NCBI RefSeq assembly: GCF_000820515.1
Contig: NZ_JXDG01000010.1
Coordinates: forward strand, 1-64,000
Direction: 5' to 3'
Source: Pseudomonas batumici
GTDB lineage: Bacteria > Pseudomonadota > Gammaproteobacteria > Pseudomonadales > Pseudomonadaceae
Length of the DNA: 64,000 bases
Both the position numbers and the translations under genes were made by a program. Each line of letters begins with the position of its first letter. The stretch's first letter is position 1. The notes beneath the pieces are model-generated. The model saw only the letters and a program-made list of their open reading frames with translations, had not been told where the DNA came from and ran no database searches. This document shows positions 25,611-36,001 of this stretch, in pieces.

Positions 25611-27395
25611 ATGACAAAAACAACAATGCGCGCCATCTTCACACCGCAGGCCCTGGCCATCGCGGTTGCCATCGGCGCCAGTGCGCAGGCGCAGGCGGTT
25701 TCGTTCAACATCGGGGACATCGAAGGCAAATTCGACTCCTCCCTGTCCCTTGGCGCGAGCTGGGGCATGCGCGATGCCGACAAGCGCCTGGTGGGCGTGA
25801 CCAACGGCGGCACCGGCCAGGCTTCCACCGGTGATGACGGACGCCTGAACTTCAAGAAGGGCGATGCCTACTCGAAGATCTTCAAGGGCATTCACGACCT
25901 GGAGTTGAAGTACGGCGATACCGGCGTCTTCGTCCGGGGCAAGTACTGGTACGACTTTGCGACGGCCGACGGCGGCCAGGACTTCAAGGACATCAGCGAT
26001 CACCATCGTGATGAAGGGGCGCGCTCTTCCGGCGCCGAACTGCTCGACGCCTTCATCTACCACCATTACTCCATCGCCGACCTGCCGGGCACCGTGCGCC
26101 TGGGCAAGCAGGTGGTCAGTTGGGGGGAAAGTACCTTCATCGGCAACTCGATCAACAGCATCAACCCCATCGACGTATCGGCCTTCCGCCGGCCAGGTGC
26201 CGAGATCAAGGAAGGCCTGATTCCGGTCAACATGTTCTTCGCCTCCCAGAGCCTGACCGACCAGCTGACGGTCGAAGGGTTCTACCAGTTGAACTGGGAA
26301 AACACGGTGGTGGACAACTGCGGGACCTTCTTCGGCAACGACGTGGTCGCCCATGGTTGCAACAACAACTACACCGTGGGCAGTCCGGCGATTGCGCCTT
26401 TGCAACCGTTGGCTGCGGCGTTCGGGCAGGGCTTCCAGATCACTCCGGAAGGTATCGTGGTACAGCGCGGCGATGACCGCGATGCCCGTGACGGCGGCCA
26501 ATGGGGCATGGCCTTGCGCTGGCTGGGTAGCGAGACCGAGTACGGCCTGTATTTCATCAACTACCACAGTCGTACCCCGACAGTCGGTACCAAGACCGCC
26601 GATGCCAGCACCCTGGCCGCGCTGGGCCGTATCCTGCCGTTGGCGCCGGCAGCCTTCCGCAGTGGCCTGGCGCAAAGCGTCATGCTGGGGCGCGGCCAGT
26701 ACTACCTCGAGTACCCGGAAGACATCCGTCTCTACGGCGCCAGCTTCTCCACGACCCTGCCCACCGGTACCGCCTGGAGCGGCGAGATCAGCTATCGTCC
26801 CAACGCCCCGGTGCAGCTCAACACCACCGACCTGACCCTGGCGCTGGTCAATCCGATTGCCGGCGGCGCCGCCTCACCGATCCAGACCAGCCTCGGTTCC
26901 GACAATACCGGTTACCGCCGCAAGGAAATCACCCAGATCCAAAGCACCCTCACGCAGTTCTTCGACCAGGTTCTGGGGGCCGAGCGCCTGACGCTGGTGG
27001 GCGAGGCGGGGATGACCTACGTCGGTGGCCTGGAGACCAAGGACAAGCTGCGTTACGGGCGTGACTCGGTATACGGCGCCTACGGCTTCCAGGGCGATAC
27101 CGGCGGTTTCGTCACCGCGACTTCCTGGGGCTACCGGGCCCGGGCGATCCTCGACTACAGCAACGTGTTCGCCGGGATCAACCTCAAGCCCAACCTGTCC
27201 TGGTCCCATGACGTCAAGGGTTACGGCCCCAACGGCCTGTTCAACCAGGGCGCCAAGGCGATCAGCATCGGTGTGGATGCCGACTACCGCAACACCTATA
27301 CCGCGAGCCTCAGCTACACCGACTTTTTCGGTGGCCACTACAACACATTGACTGACCGTGACTTCCTGGCGCTCAGCGTCGGCGCGAATTTCTGA
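25611..27395 (+). CDS. DUF1302 family outer-membrane protein
   Basis: The 594-residue protein begins with a signal peptide (cleavage near Ala-Gln-Ala at residues 27-33) and continues as a beta-barrel-like protein ending in Phe (LALSVGANF), as outer-membrane proteins do. DUF1302 proteins are large Gram-negative proteins of unsettled role that almost always pair with DUF1329 genes. ATG 25611 is chosen because it starts the signal peptide directly. It precedes the DUF1329 gene by 24 bp, probably one operon. Confidence 0.88.
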   Translation: MTKTTMRAIFTPQALAIAVAIGASAQAQAVSFNIGDIEGKFDSSLSLGASWGMRDADKRLVGVTNGGTGQASTGDDGRLNFKKGDAYSKIFKGIHDLELKYGDTGVFVRGKYWYDFATADGGQDFKDISDHHRDEGARSSGAELLDAFIYHHYSIADLPGTVRLGKQVVSWGESTFIGNSINSINPIDVSAFRRPGAEIKEGLIPVNMFFASQSLTDQLTVEGFYQLNWENTVVDNCGTFFGNDVVAHGCNNNYTVGSPAIAPLQPLAAAFGQGFQITPEGIVVQRGDDRDARDGGQWGMALRWLGSETEYGLYFINYHSRTPTVGTKTADASTLAALGRILPLAPAAFRSGLAQSVMLGRGQYYLEYPEDIRLYGASFSTTLPTGTAWSGEISYRPNAPVQLNTTDLTLALVNPIAGGAASPIQTSLGSDNTGYRRKEITQIQSTLTQFFDQVLGAERLTLVGEAGMTYVGGLETKDKLRYGRDSVYGAYGFQGDTGGFVTATSWGYRARAILDYSNVFAGINLKPNLSWSHDVKGYGPNGLFNQGAKAISIGVDADYRNTYTASLSYTDFFGGHYNTLTDRDFLALSVGANF

Positions 27396-27419
27396 TCCAG
27401 GCTTGAGAAGGACAATTTT

Positions 27420-28787
27420 ATGCGCAAGATGATTCTGCAATGCGGCGCCCTGGCCCTGAGCCTGTTGGCAGCCAACGTAATGGCGGCGGTTTCCGCGGAG
27501 GAAGCGGCCAAGCTCGGCACCACCCTGACGGCCATCGGCGCGGAAAAGGCCGGCAATGCCGACGGCTCGATCCCGGCCTACACCGGCGGTATCCCGAAGA
27601 ACGCCGGCGCGGTGGACAGCAAGGGCTTCCTGGCTGACCCGTTCGCCAATGAAAAACCGCTGTTCATCATCACTGCGGCCAATGCCGACCAGTACAAGGC
27701 CAAGCTTTCCGAGGGCCAACTGGCGATGTTCAAGCGCTACCCGCAGACCTACAAGATTCCGGTCTATCCGACGCATCGCAGCGTCGCCCTGCCGCCGGCG
27801 GTCCTGGAGTCGGCCAAGCGCAGCGCCCTCAACGTCACGGCCATCAACGACGGCAACGGGCTGGCGAACTTCACCGGCATCCGCTACTACGCCTTCCCGA
27901 TTCCGAAGAACGGCGTGGAAGTGCTGTGGAACCACATCACCCGCTACCACGGCGGCAACCTGCGCCGCACCATTACCCAGGCTACGCCACAGACCGACGG
28001 TTCCTTCACGCCGATCACCTTCGAGGAAGAAGCCGCCGTGCCGTCGGAAATTCCCGACCTGGCGCCGGACAAGGGCGCCAACGTGCTGACCTTCTTCAAG
28101 CAGGAAGTCACCGCGCCGGCGCGTCTGGCGGGCAACGTGCTGCTGGTGCACGAGACCCTCGACCAGGTGAAGGAGCCGCGCCTGGCCTGGGTCTACAACG
28201 CCGGCCAGCGCCGTGTGCGCCGCGCCCCGCAAGTCGCCTATGACGGCCCGGGTACCGCCGCCGATGGCCTGCGCACCTCGGACAACTTCGACATGTTCTC
28301 CGGTGCTCCGGACCGTTACGACTGGAAACTGATCGGCAAGAAGGAGATGTACATCCCCTACAACAGCTACAAGCTGGATTCGCCGACCCTCAAGTACACC
28401 GACGTGATCAAGGCCGGCCATCTCAACCAGGACCTGACCCGCTACGAGTTGCACCGGGTCTGGGAAATCGAAGGGACGGTCAAGCCGAGCGAGCGGCATA
28501 TCTATGCCAAGCGCCACATGTACATCGACGAGGACAGCTGGCAGGTCGCGCTGGTGGATCACTACGACGGCCGCGGTCAACTGTGGCGGGTTGCCGAAGG
28601 TCATGCACAGTTCTACTACGACCACCAGGTGCCGGCTTATACCGTTGAAGCGCTGTACGACCTGATTGCCGGGCGCTACATCGCCCTGGGCATGAAGAAC
28701 GAAGAGAAGCACAGCTTCCAGTTCGGCTTCATCGGCAAGGCGGCGGATTACACGCCGGCGGCGCTGCGGGCGAGTGGGGTGCGCTAA
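27420..28787 (+). CDS. DUF1329 family periplasmic protein
   Basis: The 455-residue protein has a signal peptide (residues 1-22, ...ANVMA|AVSAEEA) followed by the DUF1329 domain. Members resemble LolA/LolB-like lipid-binding folds and have been linked to handling of hydrophobic compounds, but the role is unproven. Family segments include YNAGQRRVRRAPQVAYD and KRHMYIDEDSWQVAL. It follows the DUF1302 gene and precedes a REPIN and a MalT-like regulator in the same direction. Confidence 0.88.
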   Translation: MRKMILQCGALALSLLAANVMAAVSAEEAAKLGTTLTAIGAEKAGNADGSIPAYTGGIPKNAGAVDSKGFLADPFANEKPLFIITAANADQYKAKLSEGQLAMFKRYPQTYKIPVYPTHRSVALPPAVLESAKRSALNVTAINDGNGLANFTGIRYYAFPIPKNGVEVLWNHITRYHGGNLRRTITQATPQTDGSFTPITFEEEAAVPSEIPDLAPDKGANVLTFFKQEVTAPARLAGNVLLVHETLDQVKEPRLAWVYNAGQRRVRRAPQVAYDGPGTAADGLRTSDNFDMFSGAPDRYDWKLIGKKEMYIPYNSYKLDSPTLKYTDVIKAGHLNQDLTRYELHRVWEIEGTVKPSERHIYAKRHMYIDEDSWQVALVDHYDGRGQLWRVAEGHAQFYYDHQVPAYTVEALYDLIAGRYIALGMKNEEKHSFQFGFIGKAADYTPAALRASGVR

Positions 28788-28811
28788 ACCCTCTCTGTTG
28801 GATGTAGGATG

Positions 28812-28922
28812 TAGGAGCGAGCTTGCTCGCGATGGTCGTCAACGATAACGCGGGGCGTCTGATACCCCGCGGTGTCTGGGTTACCATCGCGAGCAATCGA
28901 GCGTCGACCGGCTGCTCCTACA
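28812..28922. repeat. REPIN with TAGGAGCGAGCTTGCTCGCGA arms
   Basis: The left arm 28812-28835 is TAGGAGCGAGC-type; the right arm 28884-28922 is inverted but carries extra bases. The interior closely matches, in the opposite orientation, the interior of the REPIN at 54949-55044 (CGTCAACGATAACGCGGG, GATACCCCGCGGTGTC), so both belong to one family. A duplicated GATGTAG precedes it. Confidence 0.85.
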
Positions 28923-29061
28923 CACCGTCGCTGTATCCGGCCAAAACCTGCCCCCTTGGGGCCTCTTTGTTATAACGCTCGATAAGTTTCCTGAATATTC
29001 GTTCATTCCCAGGCTTGAACAGGATTAGGGTGACCGGATAAAACCAAGAAAGGCCGCCGCA

Positions 29062-31605
29062 ATGACCGCCATGACCCCGCGTCTGGACCGTCCCGGGTTC
29101 CTGCCTCGTTTGTCCTCCCGCCATTTGCCGCGTGCGCGCCTCAGCACCCCCTTGATCGAGTCCCAGGCGCGGGTCCGCCTGCTCTGCGCGCCCGCCGGCA
29201 GCGGCAAGAGCGCGCTGCTCGCCGAATGCCTGCTGCAAGCGCCGCCCAGCTGTGGCGTGTGCTGGTTACCGCTGTCCGGGGCGAGTCTCACGACCGACGC
29301 CTTCTGCAGTGCCCTGGCCCAGGCGCTGGGGCTGGACGAGCCCCACGACGAGTCGAGCCTGTTGGCACGGCTGGCGCGCTGGACCACGCCCACCTGGGTT
29401 TTCCTCGACGACTATTGCCGTTTGCCCAACCCGGCGCTGGATCAGTTGCTCGATCGGCTGCTGGCGACCAGCAGTCCGGTCCTGAGCTGGTGGCTGGGCG
29501 TGCGGCGGCGGCCCCACTGCAACTGGCCACGGCTGTTGCTCGAAGGTGAACTCTACGAAGTCGACAGCCCGAGCCTGTTGTTCGAGCGGAGCGAAATCGA
29601 ACAGTTGGTGAATCACCCGTCGATTACCCCGCAGTGCATCGACCGGATGAGCCAGTACACCGCCGGCTGGTGCGCCGGTGTGCGGGTTGCCATGCTGGAG
29701 GCCTCGGCCTGGATCGCCAGCGCCCCCGACGCCGGTGCGCGACGTTCGGCGACCCTGCTCGACTACCTGCAACACGAACTGTTCGATGCCCTGGCGCCCG
29801 AACTGGCCGAAGCCTGGCGCGTGCTGGTGCATCTGCCCCGCTTCAATGCCGACCTCTGCGAGCACCTGTTCGGTGCGGGGGAGGGCGCCCAGTGGATGCG
29901 AACCCTGCAGGAACTCGGGTGCTTTATCGAGCCCTGGGAAGACTCCTCGGAATGGCTGCGGGTGTTCGCGCCACTGACCCTGTTGCTGCGCGATGAACCC
30001 TGGCCGGCCGGGCGCTCCTGGCATCGCCGGGCCTGTCAGTGGTTCAGTGCCCGGGGCGACTGGCAGGCCGCGGTGGAGCAGGCCCTGGCCGCCGAGGAGT
30101 TCGAAGTGGCGGCCAGCCTGTTGCACAACTTCACCTTCGATTACCTGTTCCAGGACCAGAACGTGGCGCTGCTGCTGCGTCTGCACGAGCAGCAGCCGGA
30201 CGAATTGATGTTCGGCACGCCGCATCTGGTGGGCCTGATCACCACCGCCTTGCTGTTCGCCGGGCGCTTCGACGAGGCGGCCCACAGCATCGAGCAGATG
30301 GCCCGTTTCACCCCGCAGCCGTCAGCGGCGGCACAACGGCAACTGGTGGCGCGCTGGCAGGCCCAGCAAGGCTGGTTGCTGCATCTGCAGGGGCAGGCGC
30401 AACCTGCGCGTGGGCATTTCCTCGAAGCCTTGCGGGATCTGCCGCCGGCCGCCTGGCCGGCGCGGTTGTTCTGTCTGTCCGGGCTGACCCAGCAGGCGCT
30501 GCTCGAGGGTGAGCTGGAGCAGGCCCACGCCTTGAGTCGCGAGGCGCTGTGCCTGGCGCGGGCACAAGGTTCGCTGCTGTTCGAGGCGCTGCTGGAGCTG
30601 GACCATGCACAGTTGCTGGAGCAACGGGGAGCCTTGCACCGCAGCGAGAGCCTGCTGGACAACATGCATGCCTTGTTATCCGCCAAGCGCTACCTGGCGG
30701 GACCGTTGCTGGGGCGTATCGCCTTGCGCCGGGGACGGATCGCCCTGCGCCAGGGCCGCGATCAACAGGCCGCCGAACATTTCCAGACGGGCCTGGACGA
30801 GTGCCTGCGCAGCCAGGACAAACGGGCCTTGTACGGGTTTCTCGGACTGGCCCTGCTGGATGCCAACCACGGCGACTACGCCCAGGCGTTTGTCCGCTTG
30901 CGCGATGCCGAACGGTTGATGCAGCAACGGCATATTCCGGATGTGGTGTATCGCGCGGTGCTGCTGATGGTCAGCTGCCATTTCTGGTTGCAACAGGGGC
31001 GGCCGGAGCTGGCGGAGGAGGCGCTGACCCGGGTGCTGCGTCACTACCGTGGCGCGAACGGGGTACAGGCGCCGCCGGCGACGCTGGAGCTGATTCCGCG
31101 ACTTGAATACCTGTTGGTGCTGGCGCAGGTCTATCTGCACAAGGCCCAGGCCCCGCTGGAAGCGCTGGCGCCCTTGCTCGAGCAGGCTCAGCGTCGGGGC
31201 ATGCAGGGGATGGAAACGGAGTTGCGTCTGGCGCTGGCGGAAGTGGCCTTCCTGCTGGGGCGTAGCGCGCTGGCCAAGAGTCATCTGGAGGAGGGGCTGG
31301 CGCTGGTCAGCCGCTGCAACCTGCAACAGGCCTTGCGTGAGTTGCGTTTGCGCCAGCCGGAGATGCTGGCGAGCCTGGGCTTTGAAGAAGCGCTGATGGC
31401 CACGGGAGACAATCCCTTGAGCCAGCGTGAACTGGAAGTGCTCAAGCTGATTGCCCTGGGCAGTTCCAATCTGCAGATCGCCGACCAGCTGTTCATCTCG
31501 CTGCACACGGTGAAAACCCATGCGCGGCGGATCCACAGCAAACTGGGGGTGGAGCGGCGGACCCAGGCGGTGGCCAAGGCCAAGGCCTTGGGGCTGATGG
31601 GGTAG
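29062..31605 (+). CDS. LuxR-family transcriptional regulator, MalT-like (LAL)
   Basis: The 847-residue protein has an N-terminal STAND-type NTPase (Walker [12 protein letters not shown] near residues 43-53, Walker B-like WVFLDDY), a TPR-rich middle (about 330-760) and a C-terminal LuxR HTH (about 780-847, [22 protein letters not shown]). MalT-type regulators sense small ligands with ATP and multimerise on DNA. It follows the DUF1302/DUF1329 operon and, by position, may control it; the ligand is unknown. The start ATG 29062 is followed by another at 29071. Confidence 0.88.
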   Translation: MTAMTPRLDRPGFLPRLSSRHLPRARLSTPLIESQARVRLLCAPAGSGKSALLAECLLQAPPSCGVCWLPLSGASLTTDAFCSALAQALGLDEPHDESSLLARLARWTTPTWVFLDDYCRLPNPALDQLLDRLLATSSPVLSWWLGVRRRPHCNWPRLLLEGELYEVDSPSLLFERSEIEQLVNHPSITPQCIDRMSQYTAGWCAGVRVAMLEASAWIASAPDAGARRSATLLDYLQHELFDALAPELAEAWRVLVHLPRFNADLCEHLFGAGEGAQWMRTLQELGCFIEPWEDSSEWLRVFAPLTLLLRDEPWPAGRSWHRRACQWFSARGDWQAAVEQALAAEEFEVAASLLHNFTFDYLFQDQNVALLLRLHEQQPDELMFGTPHLVGLITTALLFAGRFDEAAHSIEQMARFTPQPSAAAQRQLVARWQAQQGWLLHLQGQAQPARGHFLEALRDLPPAAWPARLFCLSGLTQQALLEGELEQAHALSREALCLARAQGSLLFEALLELDHAQLLEQRGALHRSESLLDNMHALLSAKRYLAGPLLGRIALRRGRIALRQGRDQQAAEHFQTGLDECLRSQDKRALYGFLGLALLDANHGDYAQAFVRLRDAERLMQQRHIPDVVYRAVLLMVSCHFWLQQGRPELAEEALTRVLRHYRGANGVQAPPATLELIPRLEYLLVLAQVYLHKAQAPLEALAPLLEQAQRRGMQGMETELRLALAEVAFLLGRSALAKSHLEEGLALVSRCNLQQALRELRLRQPEMLASLGFEEALMATGDNPLSQRELEVLKLIALGSSNLQIADQLFISLHTVKTHARRIHSKLGVERRTQAVAKAKALGLMG

Positions 31606-31629
31606 TGCCTCTGGCCAAGGACGGCATTT

Positions 31630-32427
31630 TCAGCCCTGCGGCTGATAACCCATCCGCCAACTCACCGCCTGGCTCGCCGCCAGCAACCGCTTGGCCGCCG
31701 GGCCGTCTTCATCGGCGTGGAACAGCGACGTCGGCCCCACCACCGTGAGCACCGCCACCACCTGTCCCAGGGCATTGAACACCGGCGCCGACAAGGCATC
31801 GACCCCGGGCATCAGCAAGCCATGGACGAAATGCAGCCCGCGTCGGCGGATCCGTTCGCAGGTCGCGGTGTAGGCCGCGGCATCGGCCAGCGGGTGAGGG
31901 TGGCCGGCCTTGAGTTCCGCTTCACGCAGCTCGACCGTTTCCCGATCCGGCAGGAAGGCGTTGAACACCAGCCCCGTGGACGAACTGAGCAACGGCAGCA
32001 CCGACCCCAACTGCGTCACCACCGTCACCGCGCGTACGGCCGGTTCGATATGCACCACGGTCGCCCCGTGGTTGCCCCACACCGCGAGGAAACAGCTTTC
32101 ATTCAGGTCGTCGCGCAGCTCCGCCAACGGCATCGCCGCCACATGCAGCACCTCCATGCTGTTCAGCGCCGCCAGGCCGACCCGCAGCGCTTCGCGCCCC
32201 AGGCCATAGTGGTTGGTCGCCGCGTTCTGCTCGGCAAAGCCACTGGCGATCAAGGCCTGGAGATAACGGTGGACCTTGCTCGCCGGCATCTGCACATGCT
32301 CGGCCAGGCGCGACAGCGAGGTGCTGGGCGACAGCTCGGCCAACGCCTTGAGGATGTCGGTACCCACCTCCGCCGAGCGGACTTTCTGTTTACCGTTGCT
32401 GTCGCTGGTAGGACGTGGCTTTTCCAT
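31630..32427 (-). CDS. hmgR: IclR-family repressor of the homogentisate genes (HmgR-like)
   Basis: The 265-residue protein has an N-terminal IclR winged helix-turn-helix (about 17-75, LAEHVQMPASKVHRYLQALI) and a C-terminal IclR effector domain. It is divergent from hmgA-fahA-maiA across a 187-bp region with a tandem 20-bp operator, the arrangement of P. putida hmgR, whose product represses the hmg genes until homogentisate binds. The assignment rests on family and location. Confidence 0.87.
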   Translation of the reverse strand: MEKPRPTSDSNGKQKVRSAEVGTDILKALAELSPSTSLSRLAEHVQMPASKVHRYLQALIASGFAEQNAATNHYGLGREALRVGLAALNSMEVLHVAAMPLAELRDDLNESCFLAVWGNHGATVVHIEPAVRAVTVVTQLGSVLPLLSSSTGLVFNAFLPDRETVELREAELKAGHPHPLADAAAYTATCERIRRRGLHFVHGLLMPGVDALSAPVFNALGQVVAVLTVVGPTSLFHADEDGPAAKRLLAASQAVSWRMGYQPQG

Positions 32428-32483
32428 GGAGGCAATGTAATCCCGGGACGAATGGGCGTCTTTATAGCTTGACGGGCACGGTC

Positions 32484-32531
32484 AATCAAATTACGTTCTG
32501 CATAATCAAGTTACGTTATGCATAATTACGT
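32484..32531. promoter_or_regulatory. Tandem 20-bp operator-like repeats between hmgR and hmgA
   Basis: AATCAAATTACGTTCTGCAT at 32484-32503 and AATCAAGTTACGTTATGCAT at 32504-32523 differ at two positions and abut exactly; a third partial unit AATTACGT follows at 32524-32531. The period is 20 bp, near two helical turns. A perfect TTATGCATAA palindrome lies within. These are the likely HmgR sites. Confidence 0.75.
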
Positions 32532-32614
32532 CCCAATAAAAACAAACCGGACCGTGTTGCACGCCCCCTCGAATCAGGCCGGCAGCCCCAGGTCCACTCC
32601 CTCCAGGAGGCTCC

Positions 32615-33913
32615 ATGAATCCCGATTCCACGGTGCTGGCCTATCAGTCCGGCTTCGGCAACGAATTCAGCAGCGAGGCCTTGCCCGGCGCGCTGCCGGT
32701 CGGCCAGAACTCCCCGCAGAAAGCGCCCTACGGTCTTTATGCCGAACTGTTCTCCGGCACGGCCTTCACCATGACCCGCAGCGAAGCACGGCGCACCTGG
32801 ATGTACCGCATCCAGCCGTCGGCCCGGCATCCGGCTTTCGCCAAACTGGAGCGGCAACTGGCCGGTGGGTCGCTGGGCCCGATCACACCCAACCGCCTGC
32901 GCTGGAACCCGCTGGAGATTCCGAGCGAGCCGACCGACTTCATCGACGGCCTGGTGAACATGGCGGCCAACTCGGCGCCGGAAAAACCGGCCGGCATCAG
33001 CATCTACGGCTACCGCGCCAACCGCTCCATGGAGCGGGTGTTCTTCAATGCCGACGGCGAGTGGTTGCTGGTCCCGGAACAGGGGCGGCTGCGGCTCGTC
33101 ACCGAGCTGGGCGTGCTGGAGATCGAGCCGCTGGAAATCGCCGTATTGCCCCGTGGCCTGAAATTCCGCGTCGAACTGCTCGACCCGCAAGCCCGTGGCT
33201 ACCTGGCGGAAAACCATGGTGCGCCGCTGCGCCTGCCGGACCTGGGCCCCATCGGCAGCAACGGCCTGGCCAATCCGCGGGATTTCCTCGCCCCGGTCGC
33301 CCATTACGAAGACCTGCGGCAACCGACGACCCTGGTGCAGAAGTTCCTCGGCGAGCTCTGGGGTTGCGAGCTCGATCATTCGCCGCTCAACGTGGTCGCC
33401 TGGCACGGCAACAATGTGCCGTACAAATACGACCTGCGTCGTTTCAACACCATCGGCACGGTCAGCTTCGATCACCCGGACCCGTCGATCTTCACCGTGC
33501 TCACCTCGCCCACCAGCGTGCCCGGCATGGCCAACCTCGACTTCGTGATCTTCCCGCCGCGCTGGATGGTGGCCGAGAACACCTTCCGTCCGCCGTGGTT
33601 CCACCGCAATCTGATGAACGAGTTCATGGGCTTGATCCAGGGTGCCTACGACGCCAAGGCCGAAGGTTTCCTGCCCGGCGGCGCGTCGCTGCACAGCTGC
33701 ATGAGCGCCCATGGCCCGGATGGTGAAACCTGCACCCGGGCGATTGCCGCCGAACTCGCGCCGAGCAAGATCGACAACACCATGGCCTTCATGTTCGAGA
33801 CCAGCCAGGTGCTGCGCCCGAGCCGCTTCGCCCTCGACTGCCCACAGTTGCAGAACGACTACGATACTTGCTGGGCCACCTTGCCCGTCACCTTCAACCC
33901 GAATCGGAGATAA
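32615..33913 (+). CDS. hmgA: Homogentisate 1,2-dioxygenase
   Basis: The 432-residue enzyme opens the ring of homogentisate to maleylacetoacetate with Fe(II) and O2, the central step of tyrosine and phenylalanine breakdown. The family blocks [19 protein letters not shown] and [12 protein letters not shown] are visible, and the iron-ligand region near [14 protein letters not shown]. The AGGAGG ribosome site before ATG 32615 is strong. It is first in a three-gene operon, three bases ahead of fahA. Confidence 0.96.
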   Translation: MNPDSTVLAYQSGFGNEFSSEALPGALPVGQNSPQKAPYGLYAELFSGTAFTMTRSEARRTWMYRIQPSARHPAFAKLERQLAGGSLGPITPNRLRWNPLEIPSEPTDFIDGLVNMAANSAPEKPAGISIYGYRANRSMERVFFNADGEWLLVPEQGRLRLVTELGVLEIEPLEIAVLPRGLKFRVELLDPQARGYLAENHGAPLRLPDLGPIGSNGLANPRDFLAPVAHYEDLRQPTTLVQKFLGELWGCELDHSPLNVVAWHGNNVPYKYDLRRFNTIGTVSFDHPDPSIFTVLTSPTSVPGMANLDFVIFPPRWMVAENTFRPPWFHRNLMNEFMGLIQGAYDAKAEGFLPGGASLHSCMSAHGPDGETCTRAIAAELAPSKIDNTMAFMFETSQVLRPSRFALDCPQLQNDYDTCWATLPVTFNPNRR

Positions 33914-33916
33914 CCC

Positions 33917-35221
33917 ATGAGTCAGCCAGCCACCCTTCGCAGTTGGGTTGCGTCCGCCAACGGCCATGCCGATTTCCCGTTGCAGAACCTGCCGCTGGGG
34001 GTGTTCAGCCTCCCAGGTTCGGCGCCGCGCAGTGGCGTGGCGATCGGTGAGCAGATCTTCGACCTGGAAGCGGCCCTGGAACTCGGGTTGTTCGAGGGCC
34101 AGGCCAAGGCCGCTGTCGAAGCGACCCGTGGCGGTCAGTTGAATGCCTTCTTCGAACTCGGTTCCGCGGCCCGCGTGGCCTTGCGCGCGCGTCTGCTGGA
34201 ACTGCTCGGCGAAAGCAGCAGCCTGCGCGGCAAGATCGAAGCCCAGGGCGCGAAGCTGCTGCCCCTGGCGGCCGATTGCCAATTGCACCTGCCGGCCAGG
34301 ATCGGTGACTACACCGATTTCTATGTCGGCATCGAGCATGCGCAGAACGTCGGCAAGCTGTTCCGCCCCGACAACCCGCTGCTGCCCAACTACAAGTACG
34401 TGCCCATCGGTTATCACGGCCGGGCCTCGACCGTTCGCCCGTCCGGCAGCGAAGTGCGTCGACCCAAGGGCCAGACCTTGCCCGCCGGGCAAAGCGAGCC
34501 GAGCTTCGGTCCCTGCGCGCGACTGGACTACGAACTGGAACTGGGCATCTGGATCGGCCGCGGCAATGCCATGGGCGAGTCGATCGCCATCGGTGACGCC
34601 GCCGAGCACATCGCCGGTTTCTGCCTGCTCAACGACTGGTCGGCGCGGGATATCCAGGCCTGGGAATACCAGCCGCTGGGGCCGTTCCTGTCCAAGAGCT
34701 TCATTACCAGCGTCTCGCCCTGGGTGGTGACAGCCGAAGCGTTGGAACCGTTCCGCCAGGCACAACCGGCGCGTCCGCAAGGCGATCCGCAACCACTGCC
34801 GTACCTGTTCGATACACGCGACCAGCAGGGTGGTGCCTTCGATATCGAACTGGAAGTGCTGTTGCTGACCGAGGCCATGCGCGAGCAGAACCTGCCGGCC
34901 CAGCGCCTGACCCTGAGCAACACCCGACACATGTACTGGACCGTGGCGCAACTGGTTGCACACCACAGCGTCAACGGCTGCCAGTTGCAGGCCGGCGACC
35001 TGTTCGGTTCGGGCACCTTGTCCGGGCCCGAAGCGGGGCAGTTCGGCAGCCTGCTGGAGATCACCGAGGGCGGCAAGAAACCGGTGGAACTGGCCACGGG
35101 CGAGGTGCGCAAGTTCCTCGAGGACGGTGACGAAATCATCCTGCGGGCGCGTTGCCGCCGTGAAGGCTTTGCTTCCATCGGCTTCGGCGAATGCCGGGGC
35201 AAGATTGTTCCGGCACGTTGA
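33917..35221 (+). CDS. fahA: Fumarylacetoacetase
   Basis: The 434-residue enzyme hydrolyses fumarylacetoacetate to fumarate and acetoacetate, the last step of tyrosine degradation. The FAH fold blocks DFYVGIEHAQNVG, KYVPIGYHGRASTV, LDYELELGIWIG and NDWSARDIQAWEY are present, with the metal-binding acidic residues in the ELELG stretch. It sits between hmgA (3 bp) and maiA (12 bp), so translation is probably coupled. Confidence 0.96.
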   Translation: MSQPATLRSWVASANGHADFPLQNLPLGVFSLPGSAPRSGVAIGEQIFDLEAALELGLFEGQAKAAVEATRGGQLNAFFELGSAARVALRARLLELLGESSSLRGKIEAQGAKLLPLAADCQLHLPARIGDYTDFYVGIEHAQNVGKLFRPDNPLLPNYKYVPIGYHGRASTVRPSGSEVRRPKGQTLPAGQSEPSFGPCARLDYELELGIWIGRGNAMGESIAIGDAAEHIAGFCLLNDWSARDIQAWEYQPLGPFLSKSFITSVSPWVVTAEALEPFRQAQPARPQGDPQPLPYLFDTRDQQGGAFDIELEVLLLTEAMREQNLPAQRLTLSNTRHMYWTVAQLVAHHSVNGCQLQAGDLFGSGTLSGPEAGQFGSLLEITEGGKKPVELATGEVRKFLEDGDEIILRARCRREGFASIGFGECRGKIVPAR

Positions 35222-35233
35222 GAGGAGTGGGCC

Positions 35234-35872
35234 ATGGAGCTTTACACGTATTACCGTTCGACCTCGTCCTACCGCGTGCGGATCGCCCTGGCCCTCAAGG
35301 GCCTGGATTACCGCGCGCTGCCGATCAACCTCATCGCCCCGGGCGGCGGTGAACAGCGCCAGCCGGCGTACCTGGCGGTCAACCCGCAAGGACGGGTGCC
35401 GGCCTTGCGCACCGACGCGGGAGACGTGCTGACGCAGTCGCCGGCGATCATCGAGTTTCTCGAGGAACGTTATCCACAGGTGCCGCTACTGGCCTCGGAC
35501 CTGCTGACCCGTGCCCGCGAGCGGGCGGTGGCGGCGGTGATCGGTTGCGATATTCATCCGTTGCACAACTCCGGCACCACCAACCTGCTGCGCCAGTGGG
35601 GGCATGACGATGCCCAGGTACTGGAGTGGATCGGCCACTGGGTCAGCCAGGGGCTGGCGGCGGTGGAACAGTTGATTGGCGATACCGGCTATTGCTTTGG
35701 CAAGGCGCCGGGGTTGGCGGATGTGTACCTGATTCCGCAGTTGTATGCGGCACAGCGGTTCAAGGTGTCGCTGGAGGTTTACCCGCGTATTCGCCGGGTG
35801 GCGGCGCTGGCGGAACAGCATCCTGCGTTCATCAAGGCGCATCCGGCCAATCAGCCGGATACTCCGCTGTAA
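35234..35872 (+). CDS. maiA: Maleylacetoacetate isomerase (zeta-class GST)
   Basis: The 212-residue glutathione-dependent enzyme isomerises maleylacetoacetate to fumarylacetoacetate. The thioredoxin-like N domain carries the zeta signature YRSTSSYRVRIALA and NPQGRVPAL, then SPAIIEFLEE. It is the third gene of the hmgA-fahA-maiA operon. A REPIN follows. Confidence 0.95.
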   Translation: MELYTYYRSTSSYRVRIALALKGLDYRALPINLIAPGGGEQRQPAYLAVNPQGRVPALRTDAGDVLTQSPAIIEFLEERYPQVPLLASDLLTRARERAVAAVIGCDIHPLHNSGTTNLLRQWGHDDAQVLEWIGHWVSQGLAAVEQLIGDTGYCFGKAPGLADVYLIPQLYAAQRFKVSLEVYPRIRRVAALAEQHPAFIKAHPANQPDTPL

Positions 35873-35887
35873 GGCATATCGCAGAAC

Positions 35888-35976
35888 CTGTAGGAGCTGG
35901 CTTGCCAGCGATGACGATGTAACATTCACCATCGCTATCGCTGCGGTGCGGCGTCCCGACAAGCCAGCTCCTACAG
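35888..35976. repeat. REPIN (paired REP sequences)
   Basis: CTGTAGGAGCTGGCTTG at 35888-35904 and its exact inverse at 35960-35976 flank a 55-bp spacer, between convergent genes. Confidence 0.88.
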
Positions 35977-36001
35977 TGACCGCGTTGACCGTAGTTGCGA
36001 G

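Noticed and set aside
25451..25612. A 53-codon minus-strand frame (starting MRLPRCVTEGF) with fair codon use, opposite the DUF1302 start
   Set aside because: It covers the promoter/RBS region of the + strand gene, has no recognisable domain, and its start codon is only the CATG shared with the DUF1302 ATG.
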